From positions 1 through 64,000 of IMG/VR virus record IMGVR_UViG_3300036853_000134: a stretch of 64,000 nt of DNA; one strand, written 5' to 3'. Position 1 is the first letter of the stretch. Each line of letters opens with the position of its first letter. This DNA is from a virus. This document shows, one piece after another, positions 1 through 8,526 of this stretch. The notes under the pieces are model-generated. The model saw nothing but the letters and a program-made list of their open reading frames with translations. It was not told where the DNA came from and did not search any database. Position numbers and translations under genes: made by a program.

Positions 1-2842
1 GCTCTCGCAGGACTTCTGGCGGTATCTCTTTGCCTTCCTTGATTGCCTGCGTAATACCCTGCTGTGCCGCCATCTGTGCGGGGCTTAACTTTTCAGACGG
101 CCTGCGCAGCGGTTCTGTCTTGCGCGCTTCCATTGCCGCAATAGCGGAGTCATTTTCCTGAATCTTACGACGGATAGAGGCATTCGCCGGATTCCCCGGG
201 TCGCGCACCATTTCCCCTTGCAGCCGCTCACTGTCGATTTTTAGTGGCCCTATCTTTCGATCCATCTCCGCGGCCAGCAGTTTCGGAGTCTCTCGCAGAT
301 AGTGCTCATCGAACTCTTTCGCCGTCATTTGCCAGGGCTCTTTAGTTGGCTCGGAACGCTTCGCGGGCTCAGGTTTTGCCGGTTCATCAAACTTCACGTC
401 GGCCGCTTTAATCGGCGGCTGTTTTACTTCTGGCTGCTTCACTTCTGGAACTGGCTCATTCGCCTTCTGACGCTCTAATTGCCGCGCCCTGATTCGCTCA
501 ATTGCAGATTGGCGACCTTCGTCGGTTCGCTGAAGTTTTGGTTTTACCGTTTCTTGCGCGGGTGGCTGACGTGGACCGTCTTCCCGTCCGGGTAGATTAT
601 CTTGAGTAGCCTGCTCCCCGGCGGGACGTTCTGCGCCCACCGCGTCAGGAGTATCTCTCGCCCCTTTTCTGAGTCCTTCGTCTTTTCTGCGTTGTTTGTC
701 TCGTGCGGCTGCGGCTTCTGCTGCGTCGGTACTATCGGCTGTGCCATAACTTAACCCCGTTCCATTTGCTGTACGAATATTGCCGTCCATGTCTTCGTAG
801 ACGAATCTTGATGCTGTCAATTCTTTGTTTACCCGGTCAACTACCCGGCCCATCGCCTCAGGATCACTCGACCGTGCGTAAAACTCATCGCCCGACCGAT
901 GATAGACCTTAATCGTTCCCGGGGGCTCTTCAGCGACCGCACGCTTAAACATCTCCCCGACGCCAGGCAAGGCGACTCTATCAACTCCTTCGTGCCCAAG
1001 CCCCTTCGCCTCGTTCATCGGCTTGAAGTCGTCAAGATCGGCGTAACTGATATGCGGATGCGACTCCGCCATTTTGCGCTCATCATTTCGAAAGGCTTCC
1101 TGATTCGGGAGGTCCATTCTATTGCTGGTTGTGTACGCCGCGCGAATCTCCGCATCGGTCATCTCGTCGGGAATCTTCCGCTCTTCTGATCGGGCTGTAA
1201 TGTCACGGCGCTCCGGAGTGCCTGCTGGTGGCTCGCCTGTTGTCTGCCGTCTATCCTCGCCCCGTGGCTCTGCGCGACGGTCAGCGGGCAGGCTTTCCGG
1301 CGTCGTTGATTCAGGGGCGGCGGGCTGTCTCACGGCTTCTATCGCAAGCGTTTTCCTGTCGGCATCGTCAAGCGGTTGACCTTTTGCGTGCTTCATATCT
1401 ATACGAGCAAGATCGTCTTCGTGTCCAGGCGGCAGAGATTCCATTGTCGGCACTGACTCAGGAGTCATCGATGGGGCCGATTCTTTCACGCTCTGCATCG
1501 TCGCCGTTGCCTGTCTGGGATCCATTCCAGCATTAATCATTGCTGTTTTAAGTGCGGCTTCAGATTCGGGCGATTTGGTCGTCGCGAATTCCTGCGCAGC
1601 CCGAACGACGTTTGTGTCGTTGCCAATCTTTTCAGCGCGTGCAATATCTTCCGGCGTGGTTTTCGCCTGCAATTCTTCAACGGAGCCGGGCTTGCCGTGC
1701 CATCCGATTGCGCCAGCCATTATTCCAGTCGTCAATATGCTATGCAGGTCTTTTGCGCCACCGGCCATCCCAGCGGTCACTTCATTTAAGGCGACGTTTG
1801 CCGCCACCCTGCCGAGAAGCGGAGCGCCGCGGAAAAGTCGAGCGCCTGCAATCGGCGTCACGTTGCTAAGTCCGGCTTTAATAATATCCTCGGAATTGCC
1901 TCCACGTCCGGCCGCGCCAGCCATTCCGACTGCAGGCCAATAAGCCTCAGACGCCACACCACCACCGGGAACAGCGCGAGCCAGGGTCAGGTCGGGTACT
2001 AATTCACCTATCGTCCCGAGAGTGTCGCCTGTGTATCCGCGAACGCCTGAGATATTCCCGCGCAACCGATCCTCTTCCGCTGCGTTTTTCAGATACTCAT
2101 AGCCTGATTGAGCGCCAGGGATTCCGATCTTCCCGCCAAGGCGAGCGACGCCGCCAGCAATCTCTTCAGAACGGGCAAATAGTGGATCCATTAAACTTTG
2201 CAGATAATGAGAATCAATACCGAGAGCCTTCTGTTCATTCTCTTCCAGCGGGCCGAGCTTCGCCAATTCTCGTATCGCGGCTTTCTTTTGCTCCGGTGGC
2301 GCGTTTAACGCATTTTGAAATACTGTATCGTGAATAGCCTGTTGCTGTTCAAAGCGGGCTTTTGCCGCGTCAAGATTCGCTTGGCCGCCAGCGCGTTCGG
2401 CTAGTGACTGCGTGGGCCGGTTGGTGATGCTTGAAACCTGATGTCCGGTAGTTTCCGCTTGCGGCTGGTCCAGCAGATCGTCAAGCGTTCTCTGCGGCGG
2501 CGCAACCGGTTTCTGCGTGCCCGGACGATTGGCAGCATTAAACGGACTTTGCGGTTGCGGCTGTTGTTGAATTTGCTTACCGAGTTCGCGGCCCTTCTGC
2601 CAAGCTGATTGTGGGGCTGCAGGCTGTGCTTGTTGATAAGCCCCGCTGAACTTCGGATCCATTGTTTCCGTAGCGGCCGGCTTCGGCGCATCCTCAAACT
2701 GAACATCTGACATTTTGATCGGGGCTTGTTTGGGCGCAGGTTCATCGTCGAACTGCACATCGCTCAGCTTCAGTGGTTTTTGAGCGGGAGGCGGTGCGGT
2801 ATCTTGCTGGTCATCAAATTGAACATCTGCAACATTCAGCAT
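1..2842 (-). CDS. N-terminal part of a giant virion-associated protein (runs off the window start)
   Basis: At least 947 codons, open to base 1. The ATG at 2842 overlaps the upstream stop (TAATG), the coupling used throughout this operon. The N-terminus is Pro/Gln-rich with three copies of an acidic motif DVQF(D/E)D (residues 6-11, 28-33, 46-51); a variant DVKFDE lies near the broken end. The middle is Ala/Gly-rich, the rest charged and helical. No catalytic motif was recognised. Its place as last gene of the virion operon suggests an internal, possibly ejected, virion protein (inference). The frame joins in phase with the one entering at base 64000; together they would encode about 1,781 residues. 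Confidence 0.8.
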   Translation of the reverse strand, partial: MLNVADVQFDDQQDTAPPPAQKPLKLSDVQFDDEPAPKQAPIKMSDVQFEDAPKPAATETMDPKFSGAYQQAQPAAPQSAWQKGRELGKQIQQQPQPQSPFNAANRPGTQKPVAPPQRTLDDLLDQPQAETTGHQVSSITNRPTQSLAERAGGQANLDAAKARFEQQQAIHDTVFQNALNAPPEQKKAAIRELAKLGPLEENEQKALGIDSHYLQSLMDPLFARSEEIAGGVARLGGKIGIPGAQSGYEYLKNAAEEDRLRGNISGVRGYTGDTLGTIGELVPDLTLARAVPGGGVASEAYWPAVGMAGAAGRGGNSEDIIKAGLSNVTPIAGARLFRGAPLLGRVAANVALNEVTAGMAGGAKDLHSILTTGIMAGAIGWHGKPGSVEELQAKTTPEDIARAEKIGNDTNVVRAAQEFATTKSPESEAALKTAMINAGMDPRQATATMQSVKESAPSMTPESVPTMESLPPGHEDDLARIDMKHAKGQPLDDADRKTLAIEAVRQPAAPESTTPESLPADRRAEPRGEDRRQTTGEPPAGTPERRDITARSEERKIPDEMTDAEIRAAYTTSNRMDLPNQEAFRNDERKMAESHPHISYADLDDFKPMNEAKGLGHEGVDRVALPGVGEMFKRAVAEEPPGTIKVYHRSGDEFYARSSDPEAMGRVVDRVNKELTASRFVYEDMDGNIRTANGTGLSYGTADSTDAAEAAAARDKQRRKDEGLRKGARDTPDAVGAERPAGEQATQDNLPGREDGPRQPPAQETVKPKLQRTDEGRQSAIERIRARQLERQKANEPVPEVKQPEVKQPPIKAADVKFDEPAKPEPAKRSEPTKEPWQMTAKEFDEHYLRETPKLLAAEMDRKIGPLKIDSERLQGEMVRDPGNPANASIRRKIQENDSAIAAMEARKTEPLRRPSEKLSPAQMAAQQGITQAIKEGKEIPPEVLRE

Positions 2843-4374
2843 TAGTGATACTTCGTAATATTACCGTCTTTGTCGATTTCGTCCGCTGTGTACTTTTTAC
2901 CATCGGCAGGATTCGTGAAAGTCTTACCGACCATCGGATGCGATTTTCCGCCCGTCGAAGTGCCTGCGTTATTTGACTGCTCCATTGCCGCCGCCTGTGC
3001 CCACTTCGCAGCAAGCGCTTCTTTCTGTGCGTTCAACGGCGCAACCTTCTGATTGAATTCGTCCTCGGTAATATCCCCGGCCGCCTGCTTCTTCCGCCAG
3101 ACGTTAATCATCGCCTGATTTGCGCGCTGCTCGTCTTCAACGGGTTTGAGCTTCAAACGCATCTGATAGTTTGCGGTCAGACCACCTGGACCTTTCGCTG
3201 GCGCGCGGAACTTTTCAGGATTCTCTGCCCGCTCTTTTGCCAGTAACGCCTGAGCCTCCGCGCGCGATTCTTCGGCAACAGTTTTGTCGAGTTTCGCCTG
3301 TCGCTGCTCCTGCCATCTATCGGAAATAAAGTCGCCCTTCTCAGCGTCGCTCATCGCCTCAAATGCCGGATTGCCCGCATAGCCAGCAGCAATCTGTCGC
3401 GTTTCCAGTGACGCTTTATCTTGAGCCGCCTTATTCTGAAGAAACAGTTTGCCGCCAAACTGCTTGTCAATCTTATCAAGGGCAAGCTTTCCAGCCTGAT
3501 CAATTTGCTGCTTCTTGTTTGCCGCTTTAACGTTCTCAAGACTCGTCTGACGCTGCTGCTCCGCTTCCTGCTGCGCTTTGAACGTTTGCAGCTTTACCGG
3601 CTGATCCATCCGCAGTTGCTCAGATTGCAACTGATTCTGATAGCGGGGATCATGGGCGTCTTGTGATTGATCTGCCTGCTTCTCTGTGTCAAATCGACTC
3701 AAATCCCGCTCGTACGCAGCACGATTGCCAAATCCGGGGTTAGCCAGTCCGAGTACTCCACCGATAAGAGCATTGATGGGCCCGCCCGCGATGCCTTTTT
3801 GCGCACCAGCGGAGAAACGCCCCCACGGCCCAATATGCTTTTTATTGGCATCCGTGCTGTTCTGGTAGGTAGTCTGGTCCGGCCGCAATGTCTTTTGGTA
3901 CGTTGAGTTCGGGTCCGAGTGTCGCGGATTATAGTAGTCAATTTCATTCGAAGTTATCGGCTGGTTAGGCGTCAACGGCTGCGGCTGCGACTGCGGCGGC
4001 GTCAGATTCGTCGGCACTATGCCCGCGAGATTTGAGTTGTCGAGTTGCGGATATGACGGTAATTCGGGGTATTGCTGAATCTCTGACTGGCCGGGATCAA
4101 CGCCCATTGCTGGATAATTGCGCCCATCAAAGGTAGTCGCTGGAAGGCTTGTCTTTGCGACTCCACCCGCAACCGGCGCGTTAGCCATCGGAGTAACCGG
4201 TACTTGATCACCCTGAATGTTATTTGACACAGCGCTGGCGAGCGGTCCATAGGTGCCGGAGCTGCCAAGCTTGGCCTCCGACATGTTGCTCGCAGCCTCA
4301 GTCGCCCGCTGGGCGTTATCCTGATCGAGTTGTTTTTTGTAATTCAGGATTCCAATGACAGTATTTGGGCTCAT
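2842..4374 (-). CDS. Virion-associated hypothetical protein, Gln/Pro-rich with coiled coils
   Basis: 510 residues. The N-terminal ~130 residues are Pro/Gln/Asn-rich and probably disordered. A Gly-rich hydrophobic stretch follows near residues 195-220 (GGPINALIGGVLGLANPG), then a long charged helical region (about 230-450) with coiled-coil character, and a small C-terminal segment ending GKKYTADEIDKDGNITKYH that resembles a short beta-hairpin tail. No family was recognised. It lies between the beta-helix protein and the giant protein and is coupled to the latter by TAATG, so a partner internal virion or ejection protein is plausible (inference from position and composition). Confidence 0.75.
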   Translation of the reverse strand: MSPNTVIGILNYKKQLDQDNAQRATEAASNMSEAKLGSSGTYGPLASAVSNNIQGDQVPVTPMANAPVAGGVAKTSLPATTFDGRNYPAMGVDPGQSEIQQYPELPSYPQLDNSNLAGIVPTNLTPPQSQPQPLTPNQPITSNEIDYYNPRHSDPNSTYQKTLRPDQTTYQNSTDANKKHIGPWGRFSAGAQKGIAGGPINALIGGVLGLANPGFGNRAAYERDLSRFDTEKQADQSQDAHDPRYQNQLQSEQLRMDQPVKLQTFKAQQEAEQQRQTSLENVKAANKKQQIDQAGKLALDKIDKQFGGKLFLQNKAAQDKASLETRQIAAGYAGNPAFEAMSDAEKGDFISDRWQEQRQAKLDKTVAEESRAEAQALLAKERAENPEKFRAPAKGPGGLTANYQMRLKLKPVEDEQRANQAMINVWRKKQAAGDITEDEFNQKVAPLNAQKEALAAKWAQAAAMEQSNNAGTSTGGKSHPMVGKTFTNPADGKKYTADEIDKDGNITKYH

Positions 4375-4378
4375 CTAC

Positions 4379-5101
4379 CTACCATTTAGCGTACGACTCG
4401 GCTTTGAATTCCTCTGGCACAAAGTTCTCAATGATTAGCTCGGCGAAAATCTCCATTTGATCGTCTGTTAATCCCATAGCTCTGCCATATCGACGACCAC
4501 CAGTAACCCACCTTTCGACAGTCATGCAGTGACAGCCGCCAATTACGTGGACCTGCATCGGATCGGGATTTGGGACACATTCAATCACGTTATAATGGCA
4601 GCCAGTTAACCAGACGCGGGGACTGATAGTCCATAGTCCTTCATGGATAATCACTCCCGACCCAAGCTCGCAATCTTCAACTCTGGCGTTACCACGAATA
4701 GTAACATCCCCGTCGGCCGTAACGTTCTTCAGCGACGCATTCTCCCTGACCCTGACCTGCCCATAGAGATAAGAATTCTCTACCCGCGCCTCATCGCAAA
4801 CAAGCGGGCAGTCCCGCTTTCCACTGTCGCTAGAAAGAACCGAGCCGACGACTTCCGCCTGATCTGCAACACAAGAGAAGTCAAGTATCTTTCCGCCACG
4901 AACAACCGCCTTGCCCATCACGCGAGCGAGTCTGCCAATCTCCGCCGTGCCTTCAACGCGAGCCTTCCCGTAAACTTCAGCCCCAGGGCGAATTATTGCA
5001 GCCGGAGCGATATAGGCGTGGCGTGAGACATCGCTATCCCGAGCGACAAGACCCTGCCCCTTGCTGTGAGATTCCCAAAGTGGCAATGCGGATGTTGTCA
5101 T
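4379..5101 (-). CDS. Left-handed beta-helix (hexapeptide-repeat) protein
   Basis: 240 residues. Residues ~25-155 are a run of hexapeptide-type repeats, for example AEVYGKARVEG, AEIGRLARVMG, ARVENSYLYG, VTIRGNARVED, the signature of a left-handed parallel beta-helix as in hexapeptide acyltransferases and polymer-forming YdcK-like proteins. The C-terminal 80 residues contain a Cys/His cluster (GCHYN, GGCHCM) and a helical end. No acetyltransferase active-site His could be assigned, so a structural or glycan-binding role is as likely as catalysis. GGAG precedes the ATG. It lies within the virion operon just after the secreted-type proteins. Confidence 0.75.
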   Translation of the reverse strand: MTTSALPLWESHSKGQGLVARDSDVSRHAYIAPAAIIRPGAEVYGKARVEGTAEIGRLARVMGKAVVRGGKILDFSCVADQAEVVGSVLSSDSGKRDCPLVCDEARVENSYLYGQVRVRENASLKNVTADGDVTIRGNARVEDCELGSGVIIHEGLWTISPRVWLTGCHYNVIECVPNPDPMQVHVIGGCHCMTVERWVTGGRRYGRAMGLTDDQMEIFAELIIENFVPEEFKAESYAKW

Positions 5102-5107
5102 AATCTC

Positions 5108-5482
5108 CTACGGATTCAGCGCGCTATCTACCGCCCGCTGCGCTGTCGCTGCTGTATCCGCCGCCGCCTTCGCGTTGAACTCCTGAACGGTCTGCTTAAA
5201 ATCAGCTTTGTAATAAGCGACAACCGCAGGTGCAACCTTCGTCGCGTCAACCACCGTTCGGGTTGCGTCCGTGTAGACATCCAATTGATGCGCCTTCGCA
5301 AATGACAGCAGGTTCGCGGCTTTATTCGCGTCAGCCGATGCCTGATCCACGGTCGAAATGCCGGTTGCCATCGTAATCGTTGAGTTGGATGTGAAGGTCA
5401 CGGGAGCGCCTGCCCGTCCAATCACAACGCCGAATGCAAGTCCAATCAACAAAATGGGTAACGCATACTTCATAATCTTCAT
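5108..5482 (-). CDS. Small exported or membrane-anchored protein with N-terminal signal sequence
   Basis: 124 residues. An N-terminal hydrophobic segment (KYALPILLIGLAFGVVIG, about residues 5-22) is followed by RAGA|PVT, an acceptable signal peptidase I site; otherwise it is a single membrane anchor. The rest is Ala-rich and probably helical. GGAGG lies 4 bases before the ATG. No family was recognised. It is one of four consecutive products in the tail region that start with a signal sequence, so it may belong to an exported or periplasmic set; cleavage versus anchoring cannot be told from sequence. Confidence 0.75.
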   Translation of the reverse strand: MKIMKYALPILLIGLAFGVVIGRAGAPVTFTSNSTITMATGISTVDQASADANKAANLLSFAKAHQLDVYTDATRTVVDATKVAPAVVAYYKADFKQTVQEFNAKAAADTAATAQRAVDSALNP

Positions 5483-5490
5483 AGAACCTC

Positions 5491-5949
5491 CTAGTACAGC
5501 GGCTCGCCAAACAGATAGACATCCACGGTTGCCGCCGATCCGTGGGCCAGGATATTTCTGATAAATAAGGTTTGCGCAGTTACAGTGTCGGTGTTCACGG
5601 CAATCGTCATATCCACGAACTTCGTTGCGCCAGTCAATCCGGTAATTGTTGCCCCAGTTACAATGGTTGTGCCGCCACCAGAAGCCGCGGTGAACACGCC
5701 AATAGTGGCAACGGAGACTGCCAGGCTTGTTGACGCATTTGTGATGATAACCCGACGAACAATATACTTCGGGACGCCAATCGGGATTGAGTTGTCCGAG
5801 CCAGCGGAATTGATGTTCATCCCTTTGACGCGGCCGAGATAGGTGGACATCTCGCCAATTACAACCTGTTGCGCCGAGACAGATCCCAATCGGAATTCAA
5901 AACCAATTACCAGCCCGAGAATTAATAAGGCAATCAATAGATTTTTCAT
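5491..5949 (-). CDS. Exported beta-rich protein with signal peptide
   Basis: 152 residues. The N-terminus has a Lys, a hydrophobic core (LLIALLILGLVIGF) and the end GSVSA|QQ, a good signal peptidase I site. The mature part is rich in Thr, Val, Ile and Gly and predicted beta (ITNASTSLAVSVATIGVFTA). It ends VDVYLFGEPLY. No family was recognised. It starts two bases after the stop of the next upstream signal-peptide protein. It is either a small virion decoration/tail protein carrying a signal peptide or a periplasmic phage protein (inference). Confidence 0.75.
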   Translation of the reverse strand: MKNLLIALLILGLVIGFEFRLGSVSAQQVVIGEMSTYLGRVKGMNINSAGSDNSIPIGVPKYIVRRVIITNASTSLAVSVATIGVFTAASGGGTTIVTGATITGLTGATKFVDMTIAVNTDTVTAQTLFIRNILAHGSAATVDVYLFGEPLY

Positions 5950-5950
5950 C

Positions 5951-7330
5951 TTATGTCACCACCCAACTGCCCGAAATATAGATTGCTATCCAGGTCGTGG
6001 ACGAGGTCGCAATCAGGGTTACGACGCCGCCAATTGTTGAATTCGTGATATTTCCCGCTGCCGCACTGACTGAGCCCGCGATTCTAATCGTCGTTGACGC
6101 ACCGGCGATAACCTTAAGAACCTGCGCGGCCTCCACGATGAAGGTGTAGCGCATCCCGGCCACGGCGGTCGGCAACGTAAAATCAACCTCACCACCAGCC
6201 CCGACGTTGGTAAAGTATGTTCCCTTGTCGGCGGTAACAACGGAATAGTTGGTGGTCTTGGCGGTAACGACGACGCCAGTCAGAAGCTTGCCCAGACCCC
6301 CGAGGGTTCCGGTGTTGACTTCAAGGACCCCGGCAGCATTGCGCCCAAGTCCGACATCCCGCGTGCCCTCAACCGCGTTTGAAGTCCACGCCAGCATCCC
6401 AGTCGAGTAGGTTTGGAGCGCCGTGCCATTAACCGACCATCGCTCGCCATTGGCCATAAACCGAAGCACATTTGACGCGCCCCCTATTCCAGTAAGCGAG
6501 ATACCGGGAAACGCCAGCCCAGGCGTATCGCTGTCTGCGCCGACAGGAACGACAACCTGACCCGTGCCCTTTGGAACGAGATTGATTGGAGCGTTCGATC
6601 CGCTCGATAACGCCGTGAGGTTGACACCTGAACCGGCCGCGAGTCCGGTTATTGATAGTCCATCAGCCTGTGACGCCGTGGAGTTTACAAGCTGAAATAC
6701 CGGGTTTGTCGCGCCATTCGGGCCAGAAGAAAAAGCCGTCGCCGACGCGCTTGTTTGCGTAATCGTCCCTGAATTAGTGGTAGCGCCAAACGCCTGAGTA
6801 CCGGTAAACGTCTGCCCGGCGTCCGTTCGCGCAATAGTCGCCGCCGCGTCTGGAAATGTGTAGGTCCTCGCTGCCGTCGGTCCTGCAAACGTAATAACTT
6901 GCGACGCAATTGGGATTGTCGTATTTGAGTCAGGGAAGGTCGCGGTTCTTGTGCCAGTCGGCGTACCTGTTAGCTTGATATAGGTGGTCGCATACGTGCC
7001 GCTGCCAAATAGGTAGTAATCACGAAACGGCTTGACTGTCGAGCCAGAATCAACACCTGCTTGCGCGAGTAACGACGTATTGATTGACACGGAGGCAAGA
7101 TTGGATAGCGCGGTATTCGCGCCAGAAGAGCCGCCTGTGCCAAAATCAACCCACGTCCCGGCCGGACAAAAGAAGGCGTGTCCGGTATCGGTCGAAGTCC
7201 AGATGCTGCCAGCCGTACAGGTCGCCCCTTTGTTAGCGTCAAGCCCACGCCGGACAAGGTTCGTTGACGGCTGAGCCTGCGCAACACTGACGAACGCAAG
7301 GAAGATAAACAGTAGCAATAGTTTTTTCAT
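5951..7330 (-). CDS. Tail-fibre-like protein with signal peptide
   Basis: 459 residues from the ATG at 7330, which overlaps the upstream stop (TAATG); an upstream in-frame start at 7399 is rejected. Residues 1-19 are a classic signal peptide (MKKLLLLFIF...SVAQA|QPS). The mature protein is Thr/Ser/Gly-rich with repeated short beta segments of the kind seen in fibre stalks (TFTGTQAFGATTNSGTITQ), and a C-terminal segment with VVTADKGTYFTNVGAGGEVDFTLP, typical of phage fibre tips. Function: probable receptor-binding or accessory fibre. A Sec signal on a fibre is unusual. Confidence 0.8.
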   Translation of the reverse strand: MKKLLLLFIFLAFVSVAQAQPSTNLVRRGLDANKGATCTAGSIWTSTDTGHAFFCPAGTWVDFGTGGSSGANTALSNLASVSINTSLLAQAGVDSGSTVKPFRDYYLFGSGTYATTYIKLTGTPTGTRTATFPDSNTTIPIASQVITFAGPTAARTYTFPDAAATIARTDAGQTFTGTQAFGATTNSGTITQTSASATAFSSGPNGATNPVFQLVNSTASQADGLSITGLAAGSGVNLTALSSGSNAPINLVPKGTGQVVVPVGADSDTPGLAFPGISLTGIGGASNVLRFMANGERWSVNGTALQTYSTGMLAWTSNAVEGTRDVGLGRNAAGVLEVNTGTLGGLGKLLTGVVVTAKTTNYSVVTADKGTYFTNVGAGGEVDFTLPTAVAGMRYTFIVEAAQVLKVIAGASTTIRIAGSVSAAAGNITNSTIGGVVTLIATSSTTWIAIYISGSWVVT

Positions 7331-7686
7331 TATCTCACGATTGTCTCGCAGCGAAACTTCTGGTTGATCGCTAATCCCATTACCCAGTAATCGCCGCAAT
7401 GCACCATATTGACATCGCGACCCCCGCCGGAGTTGTACGGCGTGCTGCTGTCGCCATCAAGCGCCCAGATGTAATTCACCGGCGGTAATCCCGCGCCAGG
7501 ACTTGCCATTGACGAGTCGCCGATGTAGACGGTACTGCCTGCAACGCCGATCAGGTTCAACTCGGCGCAATGAATCCACGCGCCAGGTTGAGCGGCAATC
7601 ATCAGTGGCGATAACTGAGTTGGCGTGTCAGCGGCTGCTACTGTCAGGGTTTTAATGAACTTGCCGGGTGTCGGTACTGAAGCCAT
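7330..7686 (-). CDS. Small virion protein, function unknown
   Basis: 118 residues, GAGG seven bases before the ATG. It is beta-rich with Gly-Asp turns (VYIGDSSMASPGAG) and a central Ser/Gly loop. The C-terminus overlaps the fibre start (TAATG), so the two are translationally coupled. It looks like a small baseplate or fibre-associated protein; no family was recognised. Confidence 0.7.
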   Translation of the reverse strand: MASVPTPGKFIKTLTVAAADTPTQLSPLMIAAQPGAWIHCAELNLIGVAGSTVYIGDSSMASPGAGLPPVNYIWALDGDSSTPYNSGGGRDVNMVHCGDYWVMGLAINQKFRCETIVR

Positions 7687-7729
7687 AGTTTAACCTCGAA
7701 GGTGTGCGGGCCGGATGACCCGCTTCAGA

Positions 7730-8113
7730 CTAACGTATATCAATCACTGCCGCGTTACTGGCGTAGAGATTCGTGCCATCCCCAATGAATGTCACGCTGT
7801 CACGCTTGCTCGCGCCGGTTGAAAGAGTCGGGGCAGTTGCGGTCGCAAACTTCGCGGTAGCAGGCCAGGTGAGGGTGCGACTCCCGACGGAATCCTGAAT
7901 GAACTGGATGGTTATTCGCCGACCATTAGGGATATTTGAAAAGGTGAGCGTGCAGTTTCCCGCGCCGAACGTGCAAACAAGAAAGTCCCCGAGTGAAAAG
8001 TCGAGGTTGGTTGTGCCACCCACGGCAAGCGCAATCGCCTGAACACCTGCGCCAGACGAGAGAGGAGAGGTTGGCGTTGCTGGATTTCCCGTACTTGTTT
8101 TAGCTAAAGGCAT
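7730..8113 (-). CDS. Stand-alone copy of the tailspike C-terminal domain
   Basis: 127 residues, GGAG seven bases before the ATG. The whole protein after a 25-residue Pro/Thr/Ser leader matches the last ~100 residues of the tailspike encoded at 8527: shared stretches include FGAGN, the QD...GSRT(L/V)TWPA block and the APTLSTGA block, with both ending in D(I/V)R. Such domains cap phage fibres and are often trimerisation or assembly modules. A free-standing copy could be an extra tip subunit, a chaperone, or a product of gene splitting. It has no signal peptide. Confidence 0.8.
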   Translation of the reverse strand: MPLAKTSTGNPATPTSPLSSGAGVQAIALAVGGTTNLDFSLGDFLVCTFGAGNCTLTFSNIPNGRRITIQFIQDSVGSRTLTWPATAKFATATAPTLSTGASKRDSVTFIGDGTNLYASNAAVIDIR

Positions 8114-8124
8114 CGTGTCTCTCC

Positions 8125-8400
8125 TTACTGTCCTGAGTATTCAGTGACGCAAACTTTTGGCGCTCCGGCCGTGCCGATAACGGTCCATTGCGAAAAGCCC
8201 ACGTCGTCGATGTATTGCTGGCCAGCCAGCAATGGAATGTGATCAGATGTTGCCGCCGCGCCACCGCTACAGATGTAGACCGTGATTGCGGCGTCCCTGT
8301 TGATGAATTCAGCACGGATGCGCTTATTGTTTCCGGCGAGCAGAGTCTTTGAGGTGGCCGCGGTCGTAACCGTTGTGGTTATGCCATTACCTTTATACAT
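8125..8400 (-). CDS. Small virion-associated beta protein
   Basis: 91 residues. The ATG at 8400 has GGAG nine bases upstream; a TTG at 8415 lies on that ribosome site and is rejected. The sequence (TTVTTAATSKTLLAGNNKRIRAEFINRD) resembles small phage proteins with a beta-sandwich built around a solvent-exposed RxEFIN segment, seen near tail genes; no name can be given. It lies between two tail proteins that share a C-terminal domain. Confidence 0.7.
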   Translation of the reverse strand: MYKGNGITTTVTTAATSKTLLAGNNKRIRAEFINRDAAITVYICSGGAAATSDHIPLLAGQQYIDDVGFSQWTVIGTAGAPKVCVTEYSGQ

Positions 8401-8526
8401 AATTAGATTCTCCAAATAGCAGAGAACCCCTTGTTACCTGAGTCAGCCGAGGCGACCCGATGCGTTGGCAATTATGCCCTACATACTTTAACAGATTTGT
8501 ACCGAAACCGTCACAAAATCTCGTTT
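8401..8526. other. Intergenic stretch upstream of 8125-8400
   Basis: 126 bases without an open frame of note. It separates the tailspike from the next gene, unlike the tight spacing around it, and is AT-richer near 8480-8510, where a leftward promoter could lie. No convincing -35/-10 pair was found. Confidence 0.3.

Noticed and set aside
2401-2760. 119-codon leftward frame
   Set aside because: Shadow of the giant gene, which is in another frame with clear repeats.
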